Below, piece by piece: positions 56,333 through 64,000 of a stretch of 64,000 nt of DNA (its first letter is position 1; each line of letters begins with the position of its first letter). The notes beneath the pieces were generated by a model, which saw nothing but the letters and a program-made list of their open reading frames with translations, ran no database searches and was not told where the DNA came from. A program made the translations under genes and the position numbers. This DNA is from Herbidospora mongoliensis. Its GTDB lineage: Bacteria > Actinomycetota > Actinomycetes > Streptosporangiales > Streptosporangiaceae. The stretch covers positions 1-64,000 of the forward strand of contig NZ_BBXD01000022.1 in the NCBI RefSeq assembly GCF_001570545.1, given 5' to 3'.

Positions 56333-58309
56333 ATGAGTGAGCTCGAAAGCCTGCGGCGGGCGCTGGCACAGGCGGTCGAGAAGGCCGAGGGCGCCGCCGA
56401 ACTGGCCCGGCTTCTCGCCGACTACCAGGCCCGCCTGGACGAGGCCGCCCGCACCGAGGCCGAGGCCCTGACCAAGGCCAGGGACGCCGAGACGGCACGC
56501 AAGGCGGCCGAGAAACAGGCCGAACGCCAGCTCGCCCATCTCGCCAAGCAACTGGCCGAGCAGAGGTATCAGACCGCGGTGGCCGAATGGAAGCTGGAGA
56601 AGCTCCAAGGTAGCCGCTGGATCAAGATCGGCGACGCGATCCAGACCAAGAAGCCCGGCTCGGTCGCCCGCTCACTCCGCGCCTCCTCGGGAGGCGCCGG
56701 CAAGGCCCCCAAACGCACCGACTTCCCGGTGGAGAAGCCGGCCGTCAGTCAGACGCCTGCGGAGAAAGCTCCTCCGGTCGAGCCCGACCCCCGCGCGCCG
56801 CTGTTCTCCACCCCGCTCACCGAGTACTTCGCGGTACCCAAGGGGCCGCTGACCAGGCCTTACATGACCGTCGCGGCGATCGTCGACCGGCGCACCGAGG
56901 CCCTGCTCCGGTACGAATGGCGCCAGGTCACCAACTTCGGCCCGGAGAACTGGGCGAAGATGCTGGACACGTACCGGCCCTCGATGCTGTTCGTCGAGTC
57001 GGTGCACGAGGGGCCGCGCCAGGGCAACGGCGGACGCTGGCTCGCCTCGATGGCCGGGCAGGACCGCGCGATGCGCGACCTGGTGGAGGCGTGCAAGAAG
57101 CGCGGCATCAAGACCGTCTACTGGCACTCGGGCGGGTCGCTCGGCAAGGCCGTGCCGGTCGCCGAGCTGTTCGACCTGGTGCTGGCCACCACCGAGCAGC
57201 GGGCCCGCGAGTGGCGGGCGGCGCTGAAGCACGACCGGGTGATCGTGCTGCCGCACAGCGTGCAGCCCCGTGTGCACAACACCTTCCGCGCCGAAGGCGG
57301 CAGGACCGAGGGCGTCGCCACGCTCGGCACCGCCGAGGGCGGCGGCCCGCTGCCCGCCCAGGGCGACGACAGGACCAGCTACGACGACTTCCTGACCGCC
57401 GTGCGGAAGGTCGAGGTCGTCGTGGCAGGACCCGACGCCAACGACCGCGAGATCGCCGAGATCGAGGCCTGCGGCACCCCGGTCGTGGCCACCGGCGCCG
57501 CCGAACTCGCCGCCGACCCGCAGGAACGCGACCGCCGCGCCCACCTGGCCTGGCGGGCCACCGTGCCGGTCACGGCCCGGCTCCGTCCCGTCTTCGAGGC
57601 CGTCGGCCTGGCGGACGTGCGCAACACCCAGGTGGTGACCGCGCTGGTGGCCGTACGCGACCAGCTGGAACTCGACCAGGCGATGACGCAGATCATCGGC
57701 CAGCGCAGGCGGCCCGACCAGCTCGTCGTCGTGGCCGAGGGCGTCGACGCGGCGGTGGTGGAGAAGACCGCCAGGCAGGCCGTGAGCGCCCGGGACGAGG
57801 GCTACAACGCGGGGGTGCTGCCCGAACTGGTGGTGCGGGCCGTGCCGATGTCGACCCGGGGCGCCGCGCTGGCGCACGCGCTGCTGCTGGCCGACGGCGA
57901 CTACGTGGCCGTCGTCGACCCGCGCGACCTCTACGGAGAGCACTACCTGGCCGACTCGCTGCGCCGCTTCTCCGAGGTGGAGACCGAGATCGTCGGCAAG
58001 GCCGCGTTCTACGCCCACGCGGCCGGGGCGACCCTGCTGCGCCAGCCGGACGCCGAATATCGCTTCCTGCCAGAACTCGGCGGCGGCACGATCGTGTCCC
58101 GCCGGTCGGTGCTGGTCGAGCTCGGGATCGCCGACCTCAGCGAGGAGTGGGACGAGACGCTGATGCGCCAGTGCCGTTCCGGCGGGATCAGGGTCTACTC
58201 GGGCGACCGCTTCTCCTACGTGTGCGTGCGCGCCCGCGCGGAAGGCCGCCTGTTCGGCTCAGCTCGTCTGCAGGGGTACGTCCCCGCCGGTCCCCTCGCC
58301 TTGATCTAG
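56333..58309 (+). CDS. Coiled-coil glycosyltransferase-like protein (CgeB-like)
   Basis: 658 residues from ATG 56333 (GGAGGAG 8 nt upstream). Residues 1-85 form an Ala/Glu/Lys-rich coiled coil. A basic, Pro-rich linker follows (about 90-150), then a GT-B-like part resembling the CgeB/DUF3880 glycosyltransferases (RPSMLFVESVHEG, IKTVYWHSGGS, IVLPHSVQPRVHN, EIEACGTPVVATGA), and a C-terminal GT-A-like part with LLADGDYVAVVDPRDLYG (DxD-like). It probably transfers sugars to a spore-coat, wall or protein acceptor. Its last 51 bp overlap the convergent PP2C gene. Partner of the divergent ligase is inferred. Confidence 0.82.
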   Translation: MSELESLRRALAQAVEKAEGAAELARLLADYQARLDEAARTEAEALTKARDAETARKAAEKQAERQLAHLAKQLAEQRYQTAVAEWKLEKLQGSRWIKIGDAIQTKKPGSVARSLRASSGGAGKAPKRTDFPVEKPAVSQTPAEKAPPVEPDPRAPLFSTPLTEYFAVPKGPLTRPYMTVAAIVDRRTEALLRYEWRQVTNFGPENWAKMLDTYRPSMLFVESVHEGPRQGNGGRWLASMAGQDRAMRDLVEACKKRGIKTVYWHSGGSLGKAVPVAELFDLVLATTEQRAREWRAALKHDRVIVLPHSVQPRVHNTFRAEGGRTEGVATLGTAEGGGPLPAQGDDRTSYDDFLTAVRKVEVVVAGPDANDREIAEIEACGTPVVATGAAELAADPQERDRRAHLAWRATVPVTARLRPVFEAVGLADVRNTQVVTALVAVRDQLELDQAMTQIIGQRRRPDQLVVVAEGVDAAVVEKTARQAVSARDEGYNAGVLPELVVRAVPMSTRGAALAHALLLADGDYVAVVDPRDLYGEHYLADSLRRFSEVETEIVGKAAFYAHAAGATLLRQPDAEYRFLPELGGGTIVSRRSVLVELGIADLSEEWDETLMRQCRSGGIRVYSGDRFSYVCVRARAEGRLFGSARLQGYVPAGPLALI

Positions 58310-59071
58310 CGTGGCGGACCCGACGATGATGGGGTGTCCCTCGCCGTAGCCGCCCGCCACGACGTCGGCCGCGACACACGTGATGTTGTCGGGGCCGCCG
58401 CCCCGGTTGGCCAGGTCGACGAGGGTCGTGACCAGCTGGTCGAGGTCGGCGACGGAGGTGAGCATCTCGTGGAGCGTCTCGGGCGAGACCACGCCCGCCA
58501 GGCCGTCGGAGCAGAGCAGGTAGCGGTCGCCCGCGAAGGCCGCCCGGTGCGACACGTCGGGGCTGACGTTGCCGGTGCTCTCCAGCGCCCGCATCAGCAT
58601 CGACCGGCGGGGGTGCTCGGCCGCCTGCTCGGGGGTCATCCGGCCGTCGTCGACGAGCGACTGCACCAGCGTGTGGTCGTGGGTGATCTGGTAGAGCACG
58701 CCGTCGCGCAGCATGTAGCCGCGCGAGTCGCCCACGTGGGCCAGGGCGAAGCCGCCGCCGTCCCACAGCATGGCGGTCAGGGTGGTGCCCATGCCGTTGA
58801 GCGCGGGGTTGGCGTCGGCCATGCCCTTGAGGGTCTGGGCCGCGTGCTGGATGGCGTCTTCCAGCGCGGTCACCGGGTCGCCCGTCAGCGGCGCCTCCGA
58901 CAGCACGCGGATCGCGGTCGCGCTGGCCACCTGACCGTAGTTGTGGCCGCCCATGCCGTCGGCGACGACGAGCAGGCGGGGGCTGGCGTAGGCAGCGTCC
59001 TCGTTCTCCGGGCGGCGCTGGCCGACATCTGATCGGGCGGCGTACCGGAGACCCAGTGTGCTGTGGTTCAT
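58259..59071 (-). CDS. PP2C-type Ser/Thr protein phosphatase
   Basis: 270 residues from ATG 59071. PP2C motifs in order: SDVGQRRPENEDA, LLVVADGMGGHNYG, LAHVGDSRGYML, YLLCSDGL and GGGPDNITCV, all metal ligands present. No membrane segment, so soluble. It is divergent from the N6-methylase gene by 61 bp and a Ser/Thr kinase follows that methylase, so the phosphatase may reverse its phosphorylations. No ribosome site before the ATG. Confidence 0.93.
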   Translation of the reverse strand: MNHSTLGLRYAARSDVGQRRPENEDAAYASPRLLVVADGMGGHNYGQVASATAIRVLSEAPLTGDPVTALEDAIQHAAQTLKGMADANPALNGMGTTLTAMLWDGGGFALAHVGDSRGYMLRDGVLYQITHDHTLVQSLVDDGRMTPEQAAEHPRRSMLMRALESTGNVSPDVSHRAAFAGDRYLLCSDGLAGVVSPETLHEMLTSVADLDQLVTTLVDLANRGGGPDNITCVAADVVAGGYGEGHPIIVGSATLDQGEGTGGDVPLQTS

Positions 59072-59120
59072 GTCCACAGTAAAACATTGGTTGAAGCACT
59101 TCACAAGTGGGCGCTTCGTG

Positions 59121-59126
59121 TAGAGT
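59121..59126 (+). promoter_or_regulatory. -10 element of leaderless methylase promoter
   Basis: TAGAGT ends 6 nt before GTG 59133; no ribosome site. CTTCAC (59099-59104), 16 bp upstream, may be the -35. Confidence 0.55.
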
Positions 59127-59132
59127 AACCAC

Positions 59133-60851
59133 GTGACTTATGTGAACGCCGGTGACATCGCCCGCCTCGCCGACGTCGGCAGGGCCGCGGTGTCGAACTG
59201 GCGTCGCCGTCACGACGACTTCCCGCGACCCGTCGGCGGCACCGCCAACAGCCCGCTGTTCTCGCTGACCGAGGTGGAGGAGTGGCTGCGCCGCAACGGC
59301 AAGCCGTTCTCGCTGTCGGCCGCCGACCTGGCCTGGCAGCGGCTGCGCGCGAGCGGCGATGACCTGAGGCTAGGCGAGCTGGTGGCGGCCGCGGGCGATT
59401 TCCTGGAAGGCCGCCCCGCCGCGCTGCCCGCCGACGTCACCGCCCTGGTCGCCGAACTGGCCGAGGAACGCGGCCGCCTCGACGCCTTCGAGTTCCTCTG
59501 CGAGCGCTACACCGAGGCCCACTCGCGCCAGCTCGCGATCACCCCACCCGACCTCGCCGACCTGATGGTCCGCCTGTCGGGCGGCGGGGTGCTGCTCGAC
59601 CCCGCCTGCGGACTGGGCACCCTGCTGCTCACCGCCAAGGCCGCGCGCGGGCAGGACGCCTCCGGTCCGGCGGCCCGCATCGCCGCCACCCGGCTGCGGA
59701 TGCGCGGGGTCGCGGCGACCGTCCACACCGGCGACTCGCTGCGGGCCAACGGCCTGCCGGGGGGCGCCGACGCGGTGGTCTGCGACCCGCCCTTCAACGA
59801 GCGGACCTGGGGTTACGAGGAGCTGACCGCCGACCCGCGCTGGGAGTTCGGCCTGCCGCCGCGCGGCGAGCCCGAGCTGGCCTGGGTGCAGCACTGCCTT
59901 TCCCGGGTGCGGTCCGGCGGCACCGTCACCGTGCTGATGCCGCCCGCCGCCGCCGCGCGCCGTCCGGGCCGCCGCATCCGGTCGAACCTGCTGCGGGCCG
60001 GTGTCCTGCGGGCCGTGATCGCGGCCGGGGCCAGCGACATCTGGCTGCTGCGCCGTCCCGAGCCCGGCGAACGCACCCCGTCGCGGGTGCTGCTCTTCGA
60101 CGCCGCCGGAGACCTGAACACAGTCGAACCGGCCTGGCGCGACTTCCTGGCGACCGGCAAGGGCGGCACCGGCGTCATCGACCTGCTCGACGACGAGGTC
60201 GACGTGAGCCCGCTGCGGTTCGGCAACGCGGCCGGCCCGCCCGACTACGCGGGCTCCCGGGCTCGCTTCGCCGCCGCCGTCGACGACCTGACCGGCGCGC
60301 TGCCCGCGCTCACCCCCGTCGACCCGCCCCGCGAACCCCCGATGACGACCATCGCCGAGCTGGCCAGGGGCGGTTCGGTGGCCATCCACCACTCCTCGGC
60401 CCGCTTGGGCTCGGGCGACCAGCCGGTGCTGACCGCCGACGACCTGGCCGGCGGCGGCCAGCCGACCGGCTGGGCCGAACCCGGTCCAGGCCTGGTCATG
60501 ATCGAGCCCGGTGACGTGGTGGCCACCCCGACCGGCACGGTCCGGGTCGTCCAGGAGATCGGCTGGGCCCTCGGCCCCCAGCTCACCCTCTACCGCGTGG
60601 ACCCCGCCAGGCTCGACGCCGACTTCCTGGCCGGTTTCCTGCGCGCCGGTTCCAGCCTGTCGCGAGGTGCCAGCAGGCTCGACGCCCGCCGCACTAAGGT
60701 CCCCCGCCTGTCCCTGGCCGAACAACGCGACTACGGCACGGCCTTCCGCCGCCTCGCCGACCTCGACACCGCCCTGCACGAGACCGGGAAGAGAGGCCAG
60801 GAGCTGATCCGGCTTGCGCTCGACGGTCTGGCCGCGGGACATCTGCAATAA
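59133..60851 (+). CDS. Orphan N6 adenine DNA methylase
   Basis: 572 residues from GTG 59133. Residues 1-60 form a MerR/AlpA-like helix-turn-helix (VNAGDIARLADVGRAAVSNWRRR). The class I methylase core has motif I LLDPACGLGTLLL (about 153-165) and motif IV VCDPPFNE (about 214-221), the latter of the N6-adenine type. The C-terminal part (about 375-572) resembles a type I HsdS-like target-recognition region. There is no restriction subunit nearby. The next gene is a Ser/Thr kinase 10 bp away. It may regulate gene expression or be part of a defence-like module; DNA specificity unknown. Confidence 0.87.
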   Translation: MTYVNAGDIARLADVGRAAVSNWRRRHDDFPRPVGGTANSPLFSLTEVEEWLRRNGKPFSLSAADLAWQRLRASGDDLRLGELVAAAGDFLEGRPAALPADVTALVAELAEERGRLDAFEFLCERYTEAHSRQLAITPPDLADLMVRLSGGGVLLDPACGLGTLLLTAKAARGQDASGPAARIAATRLRMRGVAATVHTGDSLRANGLPGGADAVVCDPPFNERTWGYEELTADPRWEFGLPPRGEPELAWVQHCLSRVRSGGTVTVLMPPAAAARRPGRRIRSNLLRAGVLRAVIAAGASDIWLLRRPEPGERTPSRVLLFDAAGDLNTVEPAWRDFLATGKGGTGVIDLLDDEVDVSPLRFGNAAGPPDYAGSRARFAAAVDDLTGALPALTPVDPPREPPMTTIAELARGGSVAIHHSSARLGSGDQPVLTADDLAGGGQPTGWAEPGPGLVMIEPGDVVATPTGTVRVVQEIGWALGPQLTLYRVDPARLDADFLAGFLRAGSSLSRGASRLDARRTKVPRLSLAEQRDYGTAFRRLADLDTALHETGKRGQELIRLALDGLAAGHLQ

Positions 60852-60861
60852 AGTTGCCGAC

Positions 60862-61749
60862 ATGGTCATCGGTGACCGCTATGAACTGGACGACCTCCCG
60901 CTCGGCCAGGGCGGGATGGGCGCCGTTTACGGCGGCCATGACAGGCATCTCGACCGCAAGGTGGCGGTCAAGTTCCTCCGGCTCCCGGGCGGCCCCGACC
61001 AGGAGCTCGAACGCCGGTTCATCCGCGAGGCCCGCATCCTGGCCCGCCTCGACCACCCCGGCGCTCCCGTCCTCTACGACTTCGGCACCCATGAGCAGCG
61101 GCTCTTCCAGGTGATGCAGTTCATCGAGGGCGTCACGGTGGCCGACGTGGTCAGCGAGCACGGCCCGCTGCCGGTGCCGTGGGCCGCCGCCATCGCCGCC
61201 CAGGCCTGCGCCGTGCTCTCGGCCGCCCACGCGCTGTCGATCTGCCACCGCGACCTCAAGCCGACCAACCTGATGCTCTGCCCCGACGGGACGGTCAAGG
61301 TCCTCGACTTCGGCCTGGCCATCCTGCGTGAGGCCGACGCCGGCCAGTTCACGCGCACGGGCCAGATTCTCGGTACGCCCGCCTACATGGCCCCCGAGCA
61401 GATCAAACGCGGCGTGGCCGACCCCCGCAGCGACCTCTACTCACTGGGTTGCGTGCTGCACGAGATGCTGACCGGCCGCCAGCTCTTCACCGGCCCGACC
61501 GACTACGCCGTCTACGAACGCCAGGTGAAGGAACGGCCACCGAGAGTGCGGAACGTTCCCGGCGCGCTGGCCGATCTGGTCACCTCGCTGCTGGAGAAGT
61601 CCGCCGACCAGCGCCCCCCGACCGCCGAGGCGCTCTACACCGAACTCCAGCGCTTCGCGGTCGACCTCCCGGCCCTGCCGGGCTTCCTGACCGCGATCGT
61701 GGCCCCGACGCGGATGTACGCGCGCGTGGTCGGGCGGATCCCCGGATGA
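60862..61749 (+). CDS. Soluble Ser/Thr protein kinase
   Basis: 295 residues from ATG 60862. Complete kinase domain: LGQGGMGAVYGGHD, VAVKFLRL, CHRDLKPTNLML (about 127-138), VLDFGLAI, GTPAYMAPEQ. No membrane helix or sensor domain follows, only a short tail (LPGFLTAIVAPTRMYARVVG). It lies 10 bp after the methylase stop and overlaps the next gene by ATGA. Likely antagonist is the PP2C phosphatase at 58.3 kb. Substrate may be the methylase or the coupled downstream protein (inferred). Confidence 0.93.
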   Translation: MVIGDRYELDDLPLGQGGMGAVYGGHDRHLDRKVAVKFLRLPGGPDQELERRFIREARILARLDHPGAPVLYDFGTHEQRLFQVMQFIEGVTVADVVSEHGPLPVPWAAAIAAQACAVLSAAHALSICHRDLKPTNLMLCPDGTVKVLDFGLAILREADAGQFTRTGQILGTPAYMAPEQIKRGVADPRSDLYSLGCVLHEMLTGRQLFTGPTDYAVYERQVKERPPRVRNVPGALADLVTSLLEKSADQRPPTAEALYTELQRFAVDLPALPGFLTAIVAPTRMYARVVGRIPG

Positions 61750-62234
61750 TCCCGGTCGGCGACTGGGCCGACGAGGCCACCTTTCTCGTCCGGGGACAGG
61801 TGGTCGTGGGGGAGTATCCCTGGGATCTGCTGACCGATCATCCGGAGAGACTGGCCGGGGAGACCTGGCCCGACTTCCCCCGGACCTGGGCGAACGCGGG
61901 TTTCGTGGTCCGTTACGCCCATGCGCGAGCCCACTGGGCCCATCGGTGGGCCGGCGCCGCGGACCCCGACTGGGACGCGCTGACCCCTGAGTGGCGGGCT
62001 GTGGTGCGACTGCTCGCGGAACTGCCCAGCCGCAGGCGGAGCCGTACAAGAAAATGGAAGACCTTCGCCGAGCACCTGGCCGCGCGCTATCACGACGCGT
62101 TCGAGGCCGCGAACCCCCTGCCAAGGGGGGATGCGGCGTTCACCGGGGCGCTGGCGGCCCGGGTCGGGACCGGAGACGCGGTGGCCCGGGTGCTCGCGGC
62201 GATCAGCGCGGAGCGGCTGCCGGAACGGATCTAG
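61746..62234 (+). CDS. Hypothetical protein coupled to kinase
   Basis: 162 residues; ATG 61746 overlaps the kinase stop. Helical, Trp/Arg-rich (MIPVGDWADEATFLVRGQVVVG, WDLLTDHPERLAGETWPDFPRTW, YAHARAHWAHRWAG). A basic patch SRRRSRTRKWK could bind nucleic acid or be phosphorylated. No known family. Coupling suggests it works with the kinase. Confidence 0.78.
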   Translation: MIPVGDWADEATFLVRGQVVVGEYPWDLLTDHPERLAGETWPDFPRTWANAGFVVRYAHARAHWAHRWAGAADPDWDALTPEWRAVVRLLAELPSRRRSRTRKWKTFAEHLAARYHDAFEAANPLPRGDAAFTGALAARVGTGDAVARVLAAISAERLPERI

Positions 62235-62261
62235 GAACCGGTGATTTCTTTTCGGACATAG

Positions 62262-62299
62262 CGCCCAACAGGAATCGATCCCGTCTTCCGGGCGCTTAA
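62262..62299. terminator. Possible terminator hairpin
   Basis: AGCGCCC and GGGCGCT form 7-bp arms around a 24-nt loop, about 28 bp after the stop of the kinase operon; a T run (GGTTTTTCC) follows after a few bases. Moderate strength. Confidence 0.4.
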
Positions 62300-62369
62300 C
62301 CATGGTTTTTCCACTTTTCGTCACGTCTCGCTAGGTGGGCACGTGTCTCAGGGGGCGTGCTGAGTCGGA

Positions 62370-62375
62370 TAGCCT
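62370..62375 (+). promoter_or_regulatory. -10 element of leaderless lysA promoter
   Basis: TAGCCT ends 7 nt before GTG 62383 with no ribosome site, so lysA is probably translated from a leaderless mRNA. Same hexamer as at mscL. Confidence 0.5.
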
Positions 62376-62382
62376 GCTTCGG

Positions 62383-63765
62383 GTGAGTCGATTCGCCCAT
62401 CCCGCCGGTGACCGGCATGCCGAACAGATGCCGGAGGATCGCCCTCCGCACGCTCCGGCCGACCTGAACTCCCTCGATCCGGCCATCTGGCCGCGAACGT
62501 CCGAGCGCATCGCGGGATCGCTCACGATAGGCGGGCTCGACGTCCGTGACCTGGCTGAAGAATTCGGAACGCCTCTCTACGTCGTCGACGAGGAAGACTT
62601 CCGGTCCCGGGCCAGAGAGTTCCGGCAGGCCTATTCCGACGGCGAGGTCCACTACGCCGGCAAGGCGTTCCTGTGCCGCGAGGTGGCCAGGTGGATCATG
62701 CAGGAGGGCCTCGGCCTCGACGTGTGCAGCGCCGGTGAGCTGGCCGTCGGGCTCAGCGTCGGTTTCCCGCCCGAGCGCATGACCATGCACGGCAACAACA
62801 AGTCGCTGGCCGAGCTGGAGCTGGCCGTGACGACCGGGGTCGGCCATGTCGTCGTCGACTCCTTCGAGGAGATCGCCCGGCTCGGCTACCTGGCCGAAAA
62901 GCACCGCGTGCGGCCGAAGGTGCTGATCAGGGTCACCGTGGGCGTCGAGGCCCACACCCACGAGTTCATCGCCACCGCCCACGACGACCAGAAGTTCGGC
63001 CTGTCGCTGAGCTCCGGGGCCGCCGCCGAGGCCGCCCGCATGGTGCTCGCGCTGCCCTCGCTCGAGCTCGTCGGCCTCCACTCCCACATCGGCTCCCAGA
63101 TCAGCGACACGGCCGGGTTCGAGGTGGCCGCCCGCCGGCTGGCCGGCCTGCTGGTCCAGATCCGCGACGAACACGGCGTCGAGCTGCCCGAACTCGACCT
63201 GGGCGGCGGCTACGGCATCCCCTATGTCGAGGGCGACGACGCCCCCGACATCAAGGTCATCGCCGACGCGCTGCGCGAGATCGTCGTCTCGGTCTGCCGG
63301 AGCCGGAACCTGCCGGTCCCGCGCCTGACCGTCGAGCCGGGCCGCTCGATCTCCGGCCCCGCCGGGATCACCCTCTACGAGGTCGGCACGGTCAAGAACG
63401 TCGACGGCCTGCGCACCTACGTCTCCGTCGACGGCGGCATGAGCGACAACGTCCGCACCGCCCTCTACGGCGCCGACTACACCGCCCGCCTGGCCTCCCG
63501 CGAGAGCACGGCCGCGCCGATGCTGTCGCGCCTGGTCGGCAAGCACTGCGAGAGCGGCGACATCGTGGTCCGCGACCTCTACCTGCCCGACGACCTGGTG
63601 CCCGGCGACCTCATCGCGGTGGCCGCCACCGGCGCCTACTGCCGGTCGCTGGCCAGCAACTACAACTACCTGCCCAAGCCCGCGGTCGTCGCGGTCGCCG
63701 GTGGCTCCGCACGAGTCATCGTGCGACGCGAGACTGAAGAAGACCTGCTCAGGGGGCAGCTGTGA
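62383..63765 (+). CDS. lysA: Diaminopimelate decarboxylase
   Basis: 460 residues from GTG 62383, picked because the -10 at 62370 would be inside the gene with any earlier start. PLP-dependent alanine-racemase fold: [13 protein letters not shown] (PLP Lys about 94), [48 protein letters not shown] and [18 protein letters not shown]. It makes L-lysine from meso-diaminopimelate. The stop overlaps hom by GTGA. Confidence 0.95.
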   Translation: MSRFAHPAGDRHAEQMPEDRPPHAPADLNSLDPAIWPRTSERIAGSLTIGGLDVRDLAEEFGTPLYVVDEEDFRSRAREFRQAYSDGEVHYAGKAFLCREVARWIMQEGLGLDVCSAGELAVGLSVGFPPERMTMHGNNKSLAELELAVTTGVGHVVVDSFEEIARLGYLAEKHRVRPKVLIRVTVGVEAHTHEFIATAHDDQKFGLSLSSGAAAEAARMVLALPSLELVGLHSHIGSQISDTAGFEVAARRLAGLLVQIRDEHGVELPELDLGGGYGIPYVEGDDAPDIKVIADALREIVVSVCRSRNLPVPRLTVEPGRSISGPAGITLYEVGTVKNVDGLRTYVSVDGGMSDNVRTALYGADYTARLASRESTAAPMLSRLVGKHCESGDIVVRDLYLPDDLVPGDLIAVAATGAYCRSLASNYNYLPKPAVVAVAGGSARVIVRRETEEDLLRGQL

Positions 63766-64000
63766 GTAAACCCGTCAAAGTGGCGCTGCTGGGCTGTGGG
63801 GTCGTCGGCTCCCAGGTGGCCCGGCTGCTCCAGGAGCAGGCCGACGACCTGGCCGCCCGGGTGGGCGCGCCGCTGGAGCTCGCCGGGGTGGCCGTCCGCA
63901 AGATGAGCCGCAAGCGTGAGGTCGACCTCGACCCCGCGCTGCTCACCACCGACGCCCATGCCCTGGTCACCCGCCCCGACGTCGACATCGTGGTCGAGGT
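63762..64000 (+). CDS. hom: Homoserine dehydrogenase, N-terminal part
   Basis: 79 codons visible from GTG 63762 (AGGGGG upstream); the rest is beyond the window. The NAD(P)-binding Rossmann start [18 protein letters not shown] and the following [38 protein letters not shown] are typical of Hom. It makes homoserine for Thr and Met. The lysA-hom order is standard in actinobacteria, usually followed by thrC and thrB. Confidence 0.93.
   Translation, partial: MSKPVKVALLGCGVVGSQVARLLQEQADDLAARVGAPLELAGVAVRKMSRKREVDLDPALLTTDAHALVTRPDVDIVVE

Noticed and set aside
62262-62300. tRNA-like 3' end (GGAATCGATCCCG with an acceptor-like arm)
   Set aside because: The loop is not a TTC-type T-loop and no D or anticodon arms are present; read as a hairpin.

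Overview
The window is very GC-rich actinobacterial chromosome. XRE/DUF5753 and DUF397 genes, a SARP-type regulator, Ser/Thr kinases, the lysA-hom pair, many GTG starts and start/stop overlaps suggest a filamentous actinomycete. Streptosporangiaceae-like is my inference from gene content, not a measured placement. I see no rRNA, tRNA, CRISPR array, insertion sequence or prophage gene.

Layout. 0-2.8 kb (minus): a TIR-only gene followed by a TIR-NB-ARC-TPR protein that runs off the left edge. 3-6.4 kb (plus): a secreted propeller-like protein and two flavin oxidoreductases. 6.5-11.6 kb (minus): an operon of tricorn protease, beta-lactamase-fold lipoprotein and DUF2293 protein. 12-16.3 kb: acyl-CoA synthetase, MFS transporter, and an XRE/DUF397 pair ending in a clear terminator. 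16.3-20.9 kb (minus): a secreted sugar-dehydrogenase-like multidomain protein and a Tat-exported TIM-barrel protein. 20.9-22.7 kb: a repeat-rich stretch with no convincing gene. 22.7-26.6 kb (minus): small lipoprotein, mscL, a receptor Ser/Thr kinase and a LacI/CebR-like repressor, with three CebR-type operators.

26.9-35.2 kb: DUF305 lipoprotein, a two-component system, a large SARP-ATPase regulator, an MBL hydrolase and an alpha/beta hydrolase. 35.4-41.4 kb (plus): glgX-treY-treZ, converting glycogen to trehalose. 41.3-45.6 kb (minus): alkyl sulfatase, an M15 peptidase and a CseBC-like two-component system. 45.7-49.4 kb: a probable light/UV-response module (DUF523/DUF1722 protein, ECF sigma factor, MerR regulator with a B12-binding-like domain, photolyase). 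49.5-54.4 kb: phosphate transporter with a small membrane partner, MOSC protein, acidic His-tailed protein, ung and treS. 54.5-58.3 kb: an asparagine-synthetase-like ligase divergent from a coiled-coil glycosyltransferase. 58.3-62.2 kb: PP2C phosphatase, orphan N6 DNA methylase, soluble Ser/Thr kinase and a coupled unknown gene. 62.4-64 kb: lysA and the start of hom.

Several genes share one start architecture: a TANNNT -10 hexamer only 6-8 nt before the start codon and no Shine-Dalgarno sequence, implying leaderless mRNAs (mscL, DUF305, the 28.4 kb divergent pair, the SARP gene, the methylase, lysA). The strongest candidates for new biology are the split TIR pair, the CebR-type operators attached to a kinase operon and mscL, the methylase/kinase/phosphatase cluster, and the repeat-rich gap.
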